A stretch of 64,000 bases of DNA from Lucifuga dentata (lineage: Eukaryota; Chordata; Actinopteri; Ophidiiformes; Bythitidae): assembly GCA_014773175.1 (NCBI GenBank), contig VXCM01000483.1, forward strand, positions 105,097 to 169,096, read 5' to 3'. This document shows positions 1-12,300 of the stretch, piece by piece (within the stretch, counting starts at the first letter, position 1; each line of letters begins with the position of its first letter). Under the pieces are notes generated by a model. That model was not told the origin of the DNA and made no database searches. It saw only the letters and a program-made list of their open reading frames with translations. The translations under genes were made by a program, and so were the position numbers.

Positions 1-464
1 ATTCCAAAACTCCATATCGAGGAATGTCCAGCACAGACAGGCCCGCATCGACTCAGGTACAGGATAATTACTGAAAACACGTAATGGGTGAGATTCTTAA
101 TGAAAAAAAAAAAAAACCACAATAATTACACGGCTAAATAAGTTAAATAAGCGCCATGATAATTATAGCTCATTTGTAAAGCTTTCCTTACCTTCATCAA
201 TGGATTCAGACGAGGAAGAGGAGTCTGGAAAACCTAATGTTAGCTAATGTTACTTCTGGTAATCAGCTGTTTACCGGTACCGGTACATGGATTATTTTCA
301 GAAAATCACAGGAATACTATGACAATTCTCAGAAAAACAGATAACTTGCTAAACAAATAAATTGACGGAAACAACATCAGGGGGGCGGCTTATATGCAGG
401 TTTCTTTAAATATCTAAATTTGCAGGTCAAAATCGGGGGTCAGCTTATAGTCAAGTATATACGG
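1..464. mobile_element. Truncated TA-target DNA transposon / MITE (right part)
   Basis: The first 464 bases closely match 15950-16326: gaggaatgtccagcac, the long A run, gacgaggaagaggagtctgg, tgtttaccggta, and the ending cttatagtcaagtatatacgg. The right terminal repeat ends at 464. The left end lies outside the window. No transposase reading frame is visible, so it is non-autonomous. It ends only about 60 bp before the crb1 last exon. Confidence 0.75.
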
Positions 465-525
465 CAGATAACACTAACCCCTTGCCAAAAACTATCACTT
501 CTTTTCTTTCCCTTTATCCCTCCAG

Positions 526-744
526 TTGACCTCTCAGGGTTTGACCTCTGACCTCTTAGTGTCCATCAGTGTGGTGTCTGTCATGCTGCTACTGGCTCTG
601 ATCTTGACCTCTGTCGGCCTGGTGGTGGTGCTAAACCACCGCGCCACCCGCGGCACCTACAGTCCAAGCCGACAGGAGAAGGAGGGATCCCGGGTGGAGA
701 TGTGGAGCATCACACAGCCTCCACCTATGGAGAGACTCATATGA
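526..744 (+). CDS. crb1: Crumbs 1, terminal coding exon (transmembrane and cytoplasmic tail)
   Basis: This is the last coding exon of a Crumbs-family apical polarity protein. It follows a pyrimidine-rich tract and a ccag acceptor at 522-525, reads in phase 0 for 72 codons and stops at TGA 742-744. The first residues are extracellular. They are followed by a roughly 22-residue hydrophobic helix ([20 protein letters not shown]) and a short cytoplasmic tail. The tail contains the juxtamembrane FERM-binding segment ([15 protein letters not shown]) and ends in ERLI, the PDZ-binding motif that recruits Pals1 and Par6. In the family this tail organises the apical junctional complex of photoreceptors, glia and epithelia. 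The wording EGSRVEMW and PPPMERLI matches CRB1 better than CRB2. Length agrees with the roughly 70-residue final exon recalled for mammalian CRB1. The EGF and laminin-G exons lie left of the window. The TTG at 526 is an internal codon, not a start. Confidence 0.96.
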   Translation: MTSQGLTSDLLVSISVVSVMLLLALILTSVGLVVVLNHRATRGTYSPSRQEKEGSRVEMWSITQPPPMERLI

Positions 745-1080
745 GATACAACCTCAGAAATAACAAAAAACATGTCAATAGATGATGTAATTTGCTGTAA
801 TTAGATTTCACAATCAAAAGTAAATAGTCCATCTTAGTAATAATCATTAAATTGCAAACAGTTTTCTTCATTTGCATATGAACGTGGTGGGAGACTGTAA
901 AAGATGTCACACTGTTTTTGTGTATTTGTGCTTGTGTGTTATCCGTCTTCCTGTGACGTCACCACCCTACAGTACATCCAACTAAATGGTGTTAGAGATT
1001 ATAAAGTGGAGATCTGTCACATCTTTGTGTGATTTATGTCTGTCTGATCCATATTTAAGATAGATAGATTAGTGAAAAGT

Positions 1081-1563
1081 AATAAAAATCAAGGTATTTA
1101 ATCCTTGTAATTAAGAGAAAATGCCTTTTCAATTTTTGTGTGTTCCACCTTTATATGCTCATTGTTGCCTATTATTTATTTTTCATACTGTAGCTCTTTG
1201 CTGGCAAATTGTCTTTTATAAGTCATGTACTGTACAGTATGTTTTGCTCTAGTCAAGCTAGTTTCTCAGTTTCTTATGGCACAGAGGCGTCACATTAAAG
1301 TGTACAGACTGGAATGATTTGCTACTTTACTGTGAATTTTTTTTCTCTGGTAATTGTTGGAAATTGTACATAGAAAATTTTGTGGTAAACAAAGTGATTG
1401 TATTTAGATTAAGTTATTTCACTGGTTCTCAAACTGTGACGTATGTACCACTGGTGGTACTTGAAGTGCCCTCTGGTGGATGACTAGGTAGAACTTTCTG
1501 CAGCGAATCAAAACAAATGAAAGATATGAAAATTCTGTTAGTGACAAAATAGTCACAAATAAA
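1081..1563 (+). promoter_or_regulatory. Candidate crb1 polyadenylation signals
   Basis: Canonical AATAAA hexamers occur at 1081-1086 and 1558-1563, about 340 and 815 nt after the crb1 stop codon. Either could end the crb1 transcript. No other gene is visible between 745 and about 2470, so this stretch is most simply crb1 3' UTR followed by spacer. The choice between the two sites cannot be made from sequence alone. Confidence 0.45.
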
Positions 1564-2479
1564 ATGGCTTTCAAATGTAATCATTTTCGTCTTTTTTAAT
1601 TAAGGTTCAGATTTTTTGTTAAAATAGCCCTGCACATCCTGTGAGCACACCAAGTTCTTTCATTCTACGAGGTTCAGTAACTTTTCAAGCTTAGTTTTCA
1701 GTGCAGCACACATTCAGGAGGTTTCCCTGCAATTTGTCTTGGAGTTTTTGGCTTCTTGAATGTTGGGACTTGGTTTGAAAGTTTGAGATTCACTGATTTA
1801 TTTCCAAATCTAAAAAGTTTATATTTTACCTCACACTTCCTCCAACAAGCCAATACACCAACATCCTCCCATACTGCACTATTCAATATAAACCAGCATC
1901 ATTTATACATGAGTTGTGTGTGTTTTCAGATATAAACTGTATCTATGACATTACTGACATTATGGTCAAAAAAGGTCAGAATTTGCATCAGAATGAAATG
2001 GAACAATTTATTTTCAGGTCACAGTGCATACATTGTATACAGTTGTACCATGTTACTCACCAATACAACATTAGATTGATCTCAGTTGTTTAAGACATTT
2101 TTTCTGCAATGAGAACATGCACATGTGCACAGAATCAGGAAGTCAGTTCATGGCATAATTAATCATTATTACAGTAATGAGAGGAAAAAAAACATCAGAA
2201 ATATGTCAGAGGAAGCGATGCATCTTCATTGAATTCATGTCTTTGTAAATGTCTGAAGGTTCTCAGTAGGAGCTGCAAATTTCAGTCACCCCCCCTTTCA
2301 TAAGAAAAAAATTCAAACGTTACTTGTTACTACTTCTTACTTGTAATTTTTATTTACTTTACACTGGATCTACTTCAGCTGACAGCTGGTTCTCTATCTT
2401 TTCCTCCCAGTTGTCTTAAAGGATAATTAGACTAATTTTTCACACTAAAAATCCAGATTACTGGTCTATTGGCACTATT

Positions 2480-3106
2480 CAGTATGTTTAACCAACTGTA
2501 GAAAGGCTTTTGTATTGATTTTAAAATGATTTTATTAGTTTATAAGGCACTACATGGTCTTGCGCCAGGCTACCTATCAGAAATGCTTTTAATCTATGAA
2601 CCTGAAACGTCCCTCAGATCCTCTGGTGCTTTGCTCTCAACTGTCCCAAAGAGCAGAACTAAAACTTTCGGCAATGCAGCTTTTAGTTGTTATGCTTCAA
2701 ATTGTTGGAACAGCCTTCCTGAGGATCTGAGACGAGCTGAAAATATTGATATTTTTAAACGTAGACTTAAAACCCATCTGTTNTCCTGAGGATCTGAGAC
2801 GAGCTGAAAATATTGATATTTTTAAACGTAGACTTAAAACCCATCTGTTCAGCCTGACTTTCATGTAGTGTTTTAGAATTTTATAGTATCTTATTATTTT
2901 TAATTAATCACTTTAAATTTTTTTTTCCTTACTTATTTTTTTATTGTCTTGTGTTTCATTGCTTTTATTTCCTATTATTTTGAGGTACATTAGTCTCATA
3001 TTCTAATACTTCTGAAATTTATCAATCGCCTGTAAAGCACTTTGAGTTGCACTGACTTGTATGAAAGGTGCTACATAAATAAAGTTTGATTGATTGATTG
3101 ATTTTG
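2480..3106 (+). mobile_element. 5'-truncated non-LTR retrotransposon (L2/CR1-like LINE), 3' end
   Basis: Frame 2526-2789 reads as the extreme C-terminus of a fish LINE reverse-transcriptase polyprotein: LLVYKALHGLAPGYLSE, then LRSSGALLSTVPKSRTK, NSLPEDLRRAE and FKRRLKTHL. It is followed by a 3' UTR with the familiar CTGTAAAGCACTTTGAGTTGC and GGTGCTACATAAATAAAGTTTGATTGATTG tail pieces, ending in a short TGAT repeat at 3085-3103. The catalytic RT domain and endonuclease are missing, as in a typical 5'-truncated insertion. An N at 2783 with a 66-bp direct duplication interrupts the frame and is probably an assembly error, so the element itself may read straight through. The exact clade (L2, Maui or CR1) is not certain. 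Confidence 0.85.
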
Positions 3107-4171
3107 TGGTTGTAGATGGATAAATCAGAGAAACTGACCTCTATGACATCACAAGGGTTACTTCCAGTTGTGATAAAAGTGACACGTTTGAAACCTAAAG
3201 CCTTTTCTAGATCTTTTAAATGAATTCAACGCACACCATTTCTAGGAGTGCCTTTAGTTCTTCATCTTTAGCACAACAGGAAGTAACCTTTGTGACGTCA
3301 TAGAGGTCAGTTTCCCTGACTTTGCACAGAGCCCTCTACAGCCACAAAAGTTGTTTTACAGTTGTTTTTACATGCTGAATAGTCTCCCTTTAAACCTTCA
3401 GATATTGAAATGCAAACCCCCCGATATCCAATATTAGTGTAACAGCCAGATGCCAAAGCTTCACCTGCACCTCCATCCTCACAAGCAGCTGCAGGCAAGG
3501 CTCAAGTATTTCTACACACACCTCTCAAGTGAGATTTACAGTAGTCATGAGTGCATATTAACTAAAAAAAAAAGAAAGCAGAAGTATTTTTATCTTTACT
3601 AAAACGCAAGCAAGATGACGTTAAATCCTACAATACCCAGTACAATGCAGAATGAGACTGTACAAAACCCAAAGCNAGCAAGATGACGTTAAATCCTACA
3701 ATACCCAGTACAATGCAGAATGAGACTGTACAAAACCCAAAGCCATTCATTCATTCATTGCATACAGGACACAGGTACACACACTATATGCAGGTTTAAC
3801 AGTAAGCAAGCATGTCGTACCACGTGCAAGCAAAGTGTCAGTCTCAGTTAATTTTGATTAGAAGGTGTGAGATGCTTCGTTGCAAGGCTGGCTAGAGGGG
3901 AGATGTTAATATTCTATAAACCTTTAATATTTTCACAAAAATAAAATTTAAAACATTCAAATATTAGATGTCATCTATATAACATACAACATCGATCATA
4001 TATTATCCATGTAAAATATACTCAAGTCAGCAAAAATACCTGTCTATATGAAACAAACTCTTCTGAGAGTTTTTTTTTTTTAAACTACAGTAACAACAGA
4101 TGGTNCCTGTCTATATGAAACAAACTCTTCTGAGAGTTTTTTTTTTTTAAACTACAGTAACAACAGATGGT
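2717..4171. repeat. Three direct duplications each centred on one N (assembly joins)
   Basis: Positions 2717-2782 are repeated at 2784-2849 around N 2783. Positions 3609-3675 are repeated at 3677-3743 around N 3676. Positions 4039-4104 are repeated at 4106-4171 around N 4105. The copies are identical and 66-67 bp long. A single N between identical copies is the mark of two contigs with an overlap that was not merged, so these are unlikely to be real tandem duplications. Confidence 0.85.
3124..3321. mobile_element. Palindromic MITE with ~60-bp inverted arms
   Basis: The left arm from 3124 (gaaactgacctctatgac, then gttacttcc) is the near-perfect reverse complement of the right arm ending at 3321 (ggaagtaacc, then gtcatagaggtcagtttc). 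In the 36-bp core (3130-3165 against 3279-3314) only two positions differ. Similarity extends inwards through gttgtgataaaag. It looks like a small foldback element. It sits directly after the LINE tail, and no coding potential is seen. Confidence 0.7.
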
Positions 4172-5194
4172 CAAGTTGTTTAAAAGAGAGAAATAAAGAG
4201 AAAAGAACGAACACAAACTACACGAGTTTAACCAAAGAAAGTACCTAAAGTATAAAAAGACAAATAACCTGGACAGAGAGACCCCCGATGAGCACCGAGA
4301 ACCACCAGCCATACTGCAGCCTGACGCTCAAAGCAGATAGAGCACCTGAGGTCATTCAGGCCAGGACACACGGGGGCTTTGTCTCCGTTTAAATACACAT
4401 ATATTGATAAGGATCAGAGGACCAAATTGTGATTTATCTTTTTTTTTTTTTATGGTCTGCTGGTCTACCCTCCTTTTTAATACTGTATATTGTTCTGTTT
4501 ACACTGGGATTTAAGGCACACCAAACACCCAGACACACACCTCAGCTCACACACATTTCAAATCATCTTTGATAGTTAGTAGGGGCTTATTTTGTCAAAT
4601 TAAATAATGAAATATGATGTAGCTATAATAATGAAATAATAATATACTAATGAAATAATAATGAAATATAATATAGCTGACCTTTTAGACAATTTCATGT
4701 ATTTGCATAGTAGATAACTTTAAAGTGTACAGAATGATTAAGGCCAGAAGAAGGATTGTTCTGTTTTTCTTCCTTTTTGGAATTACTAGGACTGATTCTT
4801 GGGCTTTGCCAAAGACTTTATGAACGAATCATTAACGCAAGGCAGCACGCAAAATGTGGAGCAAAAGCTGCTATTAAAGTGCCACGCTGATTGGTGTCTG
4901 GCATAAATCACAAGAACAACGGACCGTAAATGTAAAAAACCCAACACAAGCGCATGAAAACACTTTGTTCTTTCTCTGGGTTTGTGGTGATGCAGAGAAC
5001 GATGGGAACCACGACGTTCAGCCTTCTCTCCACAGGAGGATCTGTTATAGAAATAGGCATTACATCCGTAGAGCGACTCTGAGGAGAGTCATATCGCTTC
5101 ATTACGGTACAACCATCAACCATTCTGTTACGTTACAGTATGACTAACCTAGACAGACAGATTACATTTCCTTATGGTGGTGGTGGGGGGAGGN

Positions 5195-5232
<38 letters not shown>
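5195..5232. repeat. (GA)n microsatellite
   Basis: A pure GA run follows an N at 5194 and a G-rich stretch. It probably lies within or just beyond the dennd1b 3' UTR. Confidence 0.95.
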
Positions 5233-5236
<4 letters not shown>

Positions 5237-5434
5237 GACCATCTCCACTGCAAATGGCCACCATTTTTGTTAAGTCTTAAAGTTGAGAATGAAAATATGC
5301 TGAAAGAGCTGAAAGGCAGAGGATTAGAACAGACATGAGGGCGATGGTGGTGGAAAAAGAGATGAAGATGCTGGTGAGCAAAAGGGAGAGAGGAAGCATG
5401 GTTGTTGGCTTTTTCCGATCATCTATTTTTTGAC

Positions 5435-5440
5435 TTTATT
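5435..5440 (-). promoter_or_regulatory. Candidate dennd1b polyadenylation signal
   Basis: TTTATT on the + strand is AATAAA on the - strand, about 780 nt past the dennd1b stop codon. A second AATAAA on the - strand at 2007-2012 would give a much longer 3' UTR running close to the crb1 end. The choice is unresolved. Confidence 0.35.
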
Positions 5441-6219
5441 TACTTAATGTTCAAACTGATATAAATGTCCTGAGAAACACAGGAAAGATGGAGAGTTTTC
5501 TGCTGTGTTACTCTAATTACCTGGAATGCAACTAAAAACAGCTTCACATATATTATATAACTACTCTATTGATCCATAGAAATACAGTTCTGCATAAGAA
5601 TTATTCATCTGTTATCACACATTAAAAGGTTTGCATTAGAGATCTGTAAGTGTCAATGATTCTGATTACAAAGTACCTTACAGTCCATTTAAGGCATCTT
5701 TACAGAAAAATTATATCACACAGTCTATAATTAGTTTCAAGGCCTGATTTTGCCAACTTTGTCTAAAAAATCCTGTCATGTTTTTTTTTTTGTTGCTCAT
5801 AATCTTAGTACCACATTATGACTAAATAGTACCTTTTGATCTACGAGTGCAAATTTAGCTTGATCGTGAAATGTTTGGAACACTGTCGGAGAAACTGGCG
5901 TGACGTGACGAGGAAATTTCATCCCTTCTTGTCCTCAAAATTCAATTTGTTATGCATTGTTAATGTGCTACAAGAGGAAAAATAAAACATAAAAAAGCCA
6001 GTGTTGTTCAGAATGACTACGGACAGGAAGTCACCCATGGCGAGCTGTCGATACAGACTTGTCTCTTCCTGTTTCTGGCTCCAGAGCCTGAGATTGGCTG
6101 CCTGTATGACATCACATTGTTTCAGATTTTTTTCCTGTTCTCTGAGGCTGTGGCTAGTTGAAAATACAATTTCAGTGACTTTGTTTCAGCAGAACTGACA
6201 CGGACTCTGGTTCAGAGCT

Positions 6220-7089
6220 TTAAGACTCGTTTGTGGCTTTGCCCTTGACCTGTTGTGGAACGTGGCTGTTGCAGTGGACTTGTGAGAGGGGCGGCTTTGT
6301 GTGGAGGACTGAACCGAGGTGACACAAGGACTCGACCTCCTCCAGGAGACCTTGATCCTGTCCCACAGCAGCCCCAGGGGCTTTTCCCTGATCCACGCAC
6401 AGGTCCTGAAGCTTCTCCTTGGACAAATCTTTCTCCCATGGAACCTGCACACCTGACCGGCTGTTTCTGAACGGACTTGCCTGACCCTCTTGGTGCCCCT
6501 TGCTGCCCTGCTTCTGCAAGGCCTTTTCCTGGTACTGCCTCACCATCTCCTTGGATAGCAACTTCCCCCTCGTGATGCCGGTGGAGGCAGTCTGGTTCTG
6601 GGTCTGAATAGGCTCTGTGCTGGTTTGGGGTTCTGAGACGGTTCGAGATCGGCCTGACAACGGAGGAGAATAGCTCGACTGACCAACGGATGGTTTTGGT
6701 GGACAACTGTAGATGTGAGAGAGAGTGGGAGATGGCTTAGTGGGTGGGATTTTATGAGATAGAAAGGGCGAGTATGAGAAGCGGTCTTCTGGTTTTCGCC
6801 CTGGAGGTAAAGGGTTAAGAGGGGGTTCAGAATCAGTCTGATGAGGATGTGACTGGGGTTTGGAGACATCGACATCCTCGGTTAAAATGATGCGCGGTGG
6901 AGGAATTGCTGTCGGGTTCTTTGACCACTTCAGGCTGATCTTGTTGAGCTGCTTGCGTGGGGACGGGGGGAGGTGCTTTCCATGGACCACGCTGTCATCC
7001 TGGCCCATATTCCAGCAGCCCTGATCCCCACTTTCACCAGAACCATCCCCATCTGCAGGAGCAGACTCACTAGAAGGAGTAGGCTTCTT
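6220..7089 (-). CDS. dennd1b: dennd1b terminal coding exon: proline-rich tail and stop
   Basis: Acceptor catctcttccag at 7090, 289 codons and a TGA at 6220-6222. It is in frame with the previous exon. It begins [18 protein letters not shown] and soon reaches [19 protein letters not shown], a DENND1B signature. A long low-complexity proline/serine stretch (with IPPPRI and [10 protein letters not shown]) follows, then the conserved C-terminal block [14 protein letters not shown] and [14 protein letters not shown]. Human DENND1B has VPWEKEGKE and GLLHEVVSLCH. The proline-rich stretch is a probable SH3-domain ligand (inferred). Long open frames in the other two - frames at 6212-6875 are shadows. 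Confidence 0.94.
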   Translation of the reverse strand, partial: KKPTPSSESAPADGDGSGESGDQGCWNMGQDDSVVHGKHLPPSPRKQLNKISLKWSKNPTAIPPPRIILTEDVDVSKPQSHPHQTDSEPPLNPLPPGRKPEDRFSYSPFLSHKIPPTKPSPTLSHIYSCPPKPSVGQSSYSPPLSGRSRTVSEPQTSTEPIQTQNQTASTGITRGKLLSKEMVRQYQEKALQKQGSKGHQEGQASPFRNSRSGVQVPWEKDLSKEKLQDLCVDQGKAPGAAVGQDQGLLEEVESLCHLGSVLHTKPPLSQVHCNSHVPQQVKGKATNES

Positions 7090-9347
7090 CTGGAAGAGAT
7101 GAAACAGGGAAAGACATAAGACAAATACAATAATACTAGTGGAACAAATAATAATCTTCTTCCCTCTCTCAGCTCTCCTCCTCCTCCCTTTCTTCCCTTC
7201 TCTTGCATACCAAGCTGTTGTAGTCTATATCATCCGTGGACCTGAAGAAATCCAGACTCTTGGCAGCACTGAGTTTGCCTTGCTCCACTGTTGTTGTGTT
7301 CAATGAGTCCAGAATCTCCTCCAGGAGGTTCATCTGGCCCGTGCAGGAGGATTCCATGTCCAGTTCCAGTGAACAGGAATCATCACTGTCCTCATTGTAG
7401 GAAGGAACATCCCCGCTGTCCTCTGAGGAGATCCTGTAATTGGAAGAGAGATGACTGAGACTGGCATAGATGACGCAATGTGGGATTTTAGGCTGGAGCA
7501 GGAAAACATTAAATTTAATTCATATAACATATTACTGTTAGCAAAATGAGTGAGAACACAATTAATCATCAGTTATAGATAAGATCAATTACTAGCTTTA
7601 TCCACTTGGGGGCAGTATTACCATGAGTAAAAGGGTTGAATCTTGGAGAAAAAAACCACTTTGCAAAGTGCCAATTTACTTTTTCAAGTTAAAAATGAGT
7701 GTGTACATGTTGACATACATGGAATCTACACTTGAATTACCACAAACATAAAAATGGACAAATAACGCAATATGTATAAATATATGTTGAGAGTGTGTAT
7801 ATAAAATGGTAGTTAAAGCTTAAGTCTTACTTGCTTGCAGTGTCCAGATCATCATCATCAAGCCCAAATCCCAAACTGGTTTCACGAGGGCCCATGCTCA
7901 TGGGAGACTTGTTGAAGTTTTGCTGTGGGGGAAATTAAGTGGATGTGGTTACACAGAAAAAAATGATAAACGGGTAAAAGCGGACCCAGGAGGGTTTCAG
8001 CTCCAAGACATGGGGCTCCTTAAAAAACACAGTTTAGACAGATGATGGTGTTCTGTGCACACTTAAGTACAGCATTTTTTTTTTTTTTTTTTTTNTTTTT
8101 TTTTTTTTTTTTTTACTATGACTTGGGAACAACAGGAAAAAGATACAGGTTTGTTTCTGGTCCCCATAGGATCTGAATGCTCTCTAGTTTTAATGAGCCT
8201 GGACACTAAGCAGGGAGAATAAATTTGTCAAATTTGGGTCTGGGGATAAAAAGTCTTTAAGCTCTCCTGCAGTATTTTATCAAACTCAATACTGAGTAAA
8301 TTACACAGTATTTACACACCGCTAACTGGGCTGTGTGTATCTGTATTATCATCAACACAAATTATTTCATGATTTGTATTGTTCTGACACCTAAACATGT
8401 GATTGTGCTGAATGATGGGTGTGTTCCGTGGCTGCCTGTGTACCGTGTTTAATGGGCAGGTTAAAGAAGAGACAGAAGCTTTACAGAGCAGGGCAGAGAC
8501 TCCCCATGGGAGCCCAAACCTGCCCCAGGCCACTTATTAACATGCCTTCCACTGCAACACACGTTCCTCTCTCACTATGTGTATGTGTGTGCTTACCTTA
8601 ACAAATCTTTCACTAACTGATACTCTTTTCATTTTATCCACTTCACTTTCTAGCCTATTGCTCAATACTACGTTGATTCCTCTGTTTTTACACGCACAGT
8701 ACTTCTTGAGTACAGACTTTATGCCAGCATTGCAATACTCCTTAGAAGACTGCGGGACACAGTGATGTTTTCCCTGCTCTCCACTTTAGCCCCGCCTCCG
8801 TGTTCTCTCTGCATGTTTCTGTATAAACTCATGTTTGCCACATTATCAAAGCCCATCGCCAAGGAAGATGCCTTTTACAACCCTTAAAGTGAGTGGAGCA
8901 GAGGAGATGTGTTTAAGAAGTATAGAGAGCAGTGTGTGTGTGTGTTTGTGCTGAGGTTGATGGTGGAAAAAACAGAGACAAAAAAGTGGAGGGGAAGTAA
9001 AAAAAAAAAAAAAAANAAAAAAAAAAAAAAAAACAGAGAAGTTGAAAATATGAGTAAATGAACAAGAGAGGAAGAGAGTTCATTAATTAGAAGAAAGGAG
9101 GAATGAACGAATGAACGGAAGGAAGGAAATATTCAGAGGTGAGGAAATATTCCTCAAAGCCCCAGAAAATGATGGTGGCATGGGGAGGCTGGGGGTGGAG
9201 GTGGTGGCGTATGTGTGTGTGTATGTATGTGTGTGTGTGTGTGTGTNNNNNNNNNNNNNNNNNNNNNNNNNNNNNNNNNNNNNNNNNNNNNNNNNNNNNN
9301 NNNNNNNNNNNNNNNNNNNNNNNNNNNNNNNNNNNNNNNNNNNNNNN

Positions 9348-9395
<48 letters not shown>

Positions 9396-12300
9396 ACAAA
9401 AACACAAAGAGTTAAAGTGCCATTTTCTCCATAAAAGTCAGCGGAGGAGAAATGTGTGCAGTGGCCACTTAAGCTTCTCAGCCATCGGGCTAAACACCAA
9501 CACATGTGGTGGCACTGCTGATTGGCCGACCCGCTCCTCCTCCATGGTAGCTGGGAGCTATAATGAAAAAGATTTCAGAGGGGCTCAGGCCTGGGATCCC
9601 TAAACAGCCTTTAATGGATTCCTGTGTCAGGGCAGTAAATCTGGGGCCAGGCTGACACGCCGAACCCGGCCTGCAGGATGGAGATGCACCTGTGAGGCAC
9701 TTGGGGAGGGAGCCAATTCTGCACGTACACGCAAACACGTGCATGTACGTTCGCGGAAGGTGCAGTTATTTAGTGTGTTCATTTGTGCAACAGGGTGTGT
9801 TTAGGGACCCAGGGCCTCTCTGTGCGTCTAGGTGTTTATTAAAGCAAGTTGAACCCAAACAGCACCAGACTCAGGTCGTGAGCCCGGCTCTCTGATCTCT
9901 GTTACAGCTTTGGTGCTGTCTACCCGACAGGAAGTTCCACGGGGAGCAATAAATGGATGGTACCTCACTTCACAGGTTTATCAATTTGCCATTCGCTCTC
10001 TTCGACGTGGCCGTTTAGCGGGCCACTTGAGATGAAACTATTCACAACAACAGAGCATTTTACGATGGAATCGCCAAATTTGGCACAGAGGTAATTTTAT
10101 ATGCCACGTTTTTTCCCTTTTTTTGTTTTAGAATGGCTGACATTTTACTGGCAATGTGAGCTTTTTGTCAGCTACGTCAGTGTTATGCTAGTGATCCTGA
10201 AAATGCAAAATCTGACATTAGATGTGTTGAAGTTGAGACTATTAATACTGTGACTATTAAACTTACACTTAGACATTCAAAATGGGACATTTTTCCACCA
10301 GTGTAAACAGATCCCAAACTGTGACAGCTCTGCCTCCACTCCACGCCTCCTCAGGTCTGACAGGAGAGCGCAGAGCTACAGCGTGAAATAGCAGAACAAC
10401 AGATTATTATAGTACTCCTTCATTAGCTTCTCACTGTTGGCTAATGGAAAGCAGAAAGGTGAAAAAAGAAAAAGTGGATCTCCCTCCATGCCTCCCTGTC
10501 CTTCATTTTCTCCCTCCGTCGCTCTCCTCTCAGTGACAGATGTCACCGTTTCTGTCTCTCTCCCTTCCTGCCTCGGCGCCACATCACCGCAAGTGACACC
10601 GCGCAGGAAGCAGAGAGAGCGGAAGAGTCAAGAAAAGATACAGCCGACGAGCAGGAGTCATGAAAGTAATGAAAACGAGTCAGGCTATTACACTGAAACC
10701 AGCTAAATCTAGCAGTTTGTAAGGAGGAGGAAAGCCTCTTGTGGTCTGCTGAAAACACATTAAATCAAGCAAAGATTTGACATCTGAGCTCCTCTTCCCT
10801 GTTTTACGTGGAGGGAAGCATTCCTTCTTTAATTTTATGGAGCTTATGCACAAGATTTTATAAGTTCAGTCTGAGATCCTGAGTAGCTGATTAAAAATGT
10901 ATCAACATGATCCTCGATTACCACCAGTTCAGGCTGCATACGTACAAAAACGCAACAGATACAGAAAAGTAACAACACAGGCTTCATACATTACACACCC
11001 TTAAAGTCATGTGTGTCAGAACAGGAGCGGAGCCTATAAACGCAATGCGAAAAGGCTTGAAATACGTTTAAGAACTCTCAAAATGGCTCCAGTTTGATAC
11101 ATCAAACTACATTTCATTTCAGTATTTATGAGGAAAATACTCATCATCATCCATTTTTTGCATTTAAAGAAATAAACTTTCCCCTCCTTTTTTCCCCTCC
11201 CTTTCCACATGACCAGTTATCCAAAAAAATCTAGGCTTCTCTGAGAGAGGGCCAAAAGCTCAAGGACTTTAATAGCCACTCTTACATTATACATTTCATA
11301 TGGTATTTCTGACTGGCACTGAGCTCACAGCTTGGCACTGTGCGTAAAGAGATGTTGGTAAAATACAAACAAACCTTGGCAGAGCTTTTGCAAAAGTACG
11401 GCTAAGTGTGTGTCTGTGTAAGAGCTGCACTTACGAAAAAAGCAACAAAAATCGGCATTTGAGGCAGATCAACTCCTTGTCAGTCAAACTGTTTGATACA
11501 GAAAGCCCACTTTCTTTTATAAGAAGGAAAATGTGCCTTTTGCTCATTCATTCTGTAAAATTACCTTTCTTTGAATGCAGGCAGTGCAATACTTCAAGCT
11601 GCCAGCAGATGGCACTTTGGTTTCAGCGAGGAATCCACTGGACTCGGAGGAGGAAGGACAAACGCATACAAATAACCATGTAAACACACTTTGCTTTAAG
11701 TTCACCGTGAGCCATATTAAGTATATTATGAGCGTATATGTACTATCTTCAATTTATAATCACATAACAAACTGCACGGATTATTATGTATTCTGACTGT
11801 TATGCTTTATAAAACTGTTTTTGTAAAATTGTTGTGAAAGTCTTATTAGCTATTCAGTTTAACACAAAGCTTTCTGTTTGCACATTATGCAACATTTGAT
11901 CACACACTAAAAATGAACACACAATGTGATGCACGGTGAGCAATATCTCATGTGTTATGGTATAAATTATACACATTAATAAAAGCAGGCTTGTGCATGT
12001 CCACACGCGTGCACAGACAGAATCAATCACTGTCAGTCATAAAATAATCACCATGCAAATGTGCATTTTTCACCATTATAACACAAAATGTACACAGTAT
12101 GTTCACTGTCCATGAACATGTGACTGCATAAGCTTTTCCACACCCAAGCATGTGTGCACACACACACACCAACACACAGAACTCTCTATGTGACTTTGCT
12201 TCACTGTGTGTTTGCTTCCGTTTCTTCCACTTTGAGCTGTGTGTGTGTGTGTGTGTTTGTGTGTGTTTCCTGGTTTGGCATCTCTCCGATCTCACCAGGT

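Larger units (their letters stand above)
745..6219. other. Convergent 3' UTR / intergenic region between crb1 and dennd1b
   Basis: About 5.5 kb separates the crb1 stop from the dennd1b stop. It holds the crb1 3' UTR on the left and the dennd1b 3' UTR on the right. Between them lie an L2-like LINE 3' end, a palindromic MITE, three single-N duplications and a GA tract, listed separately. I see no convincing coding exon here on either strand. Short open frames at 4085-4312, 4908-5147 and 6001-6198 lack family motifs. Confidence 0.7.

Noticed and set aside
2717..4171. Tandem direct repeats as a CRISPR-like or satellite array
   Set aside because: There are only two copies each, separated by one N, unrelated to each other and identical. 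They are assembly joins.
6212..6875. Long open frames of 164 and 111 codons on the - strand and others on the + strand
   Set aside because: They are shadow frames of the dennd1b terminal exon. Only the frame 7089-6220 joins in phase to the upstream exon and carries DENND1B motifs.
9083..9603. Several open frames through the N gap
   Set aside because: They consist of dinucleotide-repeat translation and unknown residues across 101 N.
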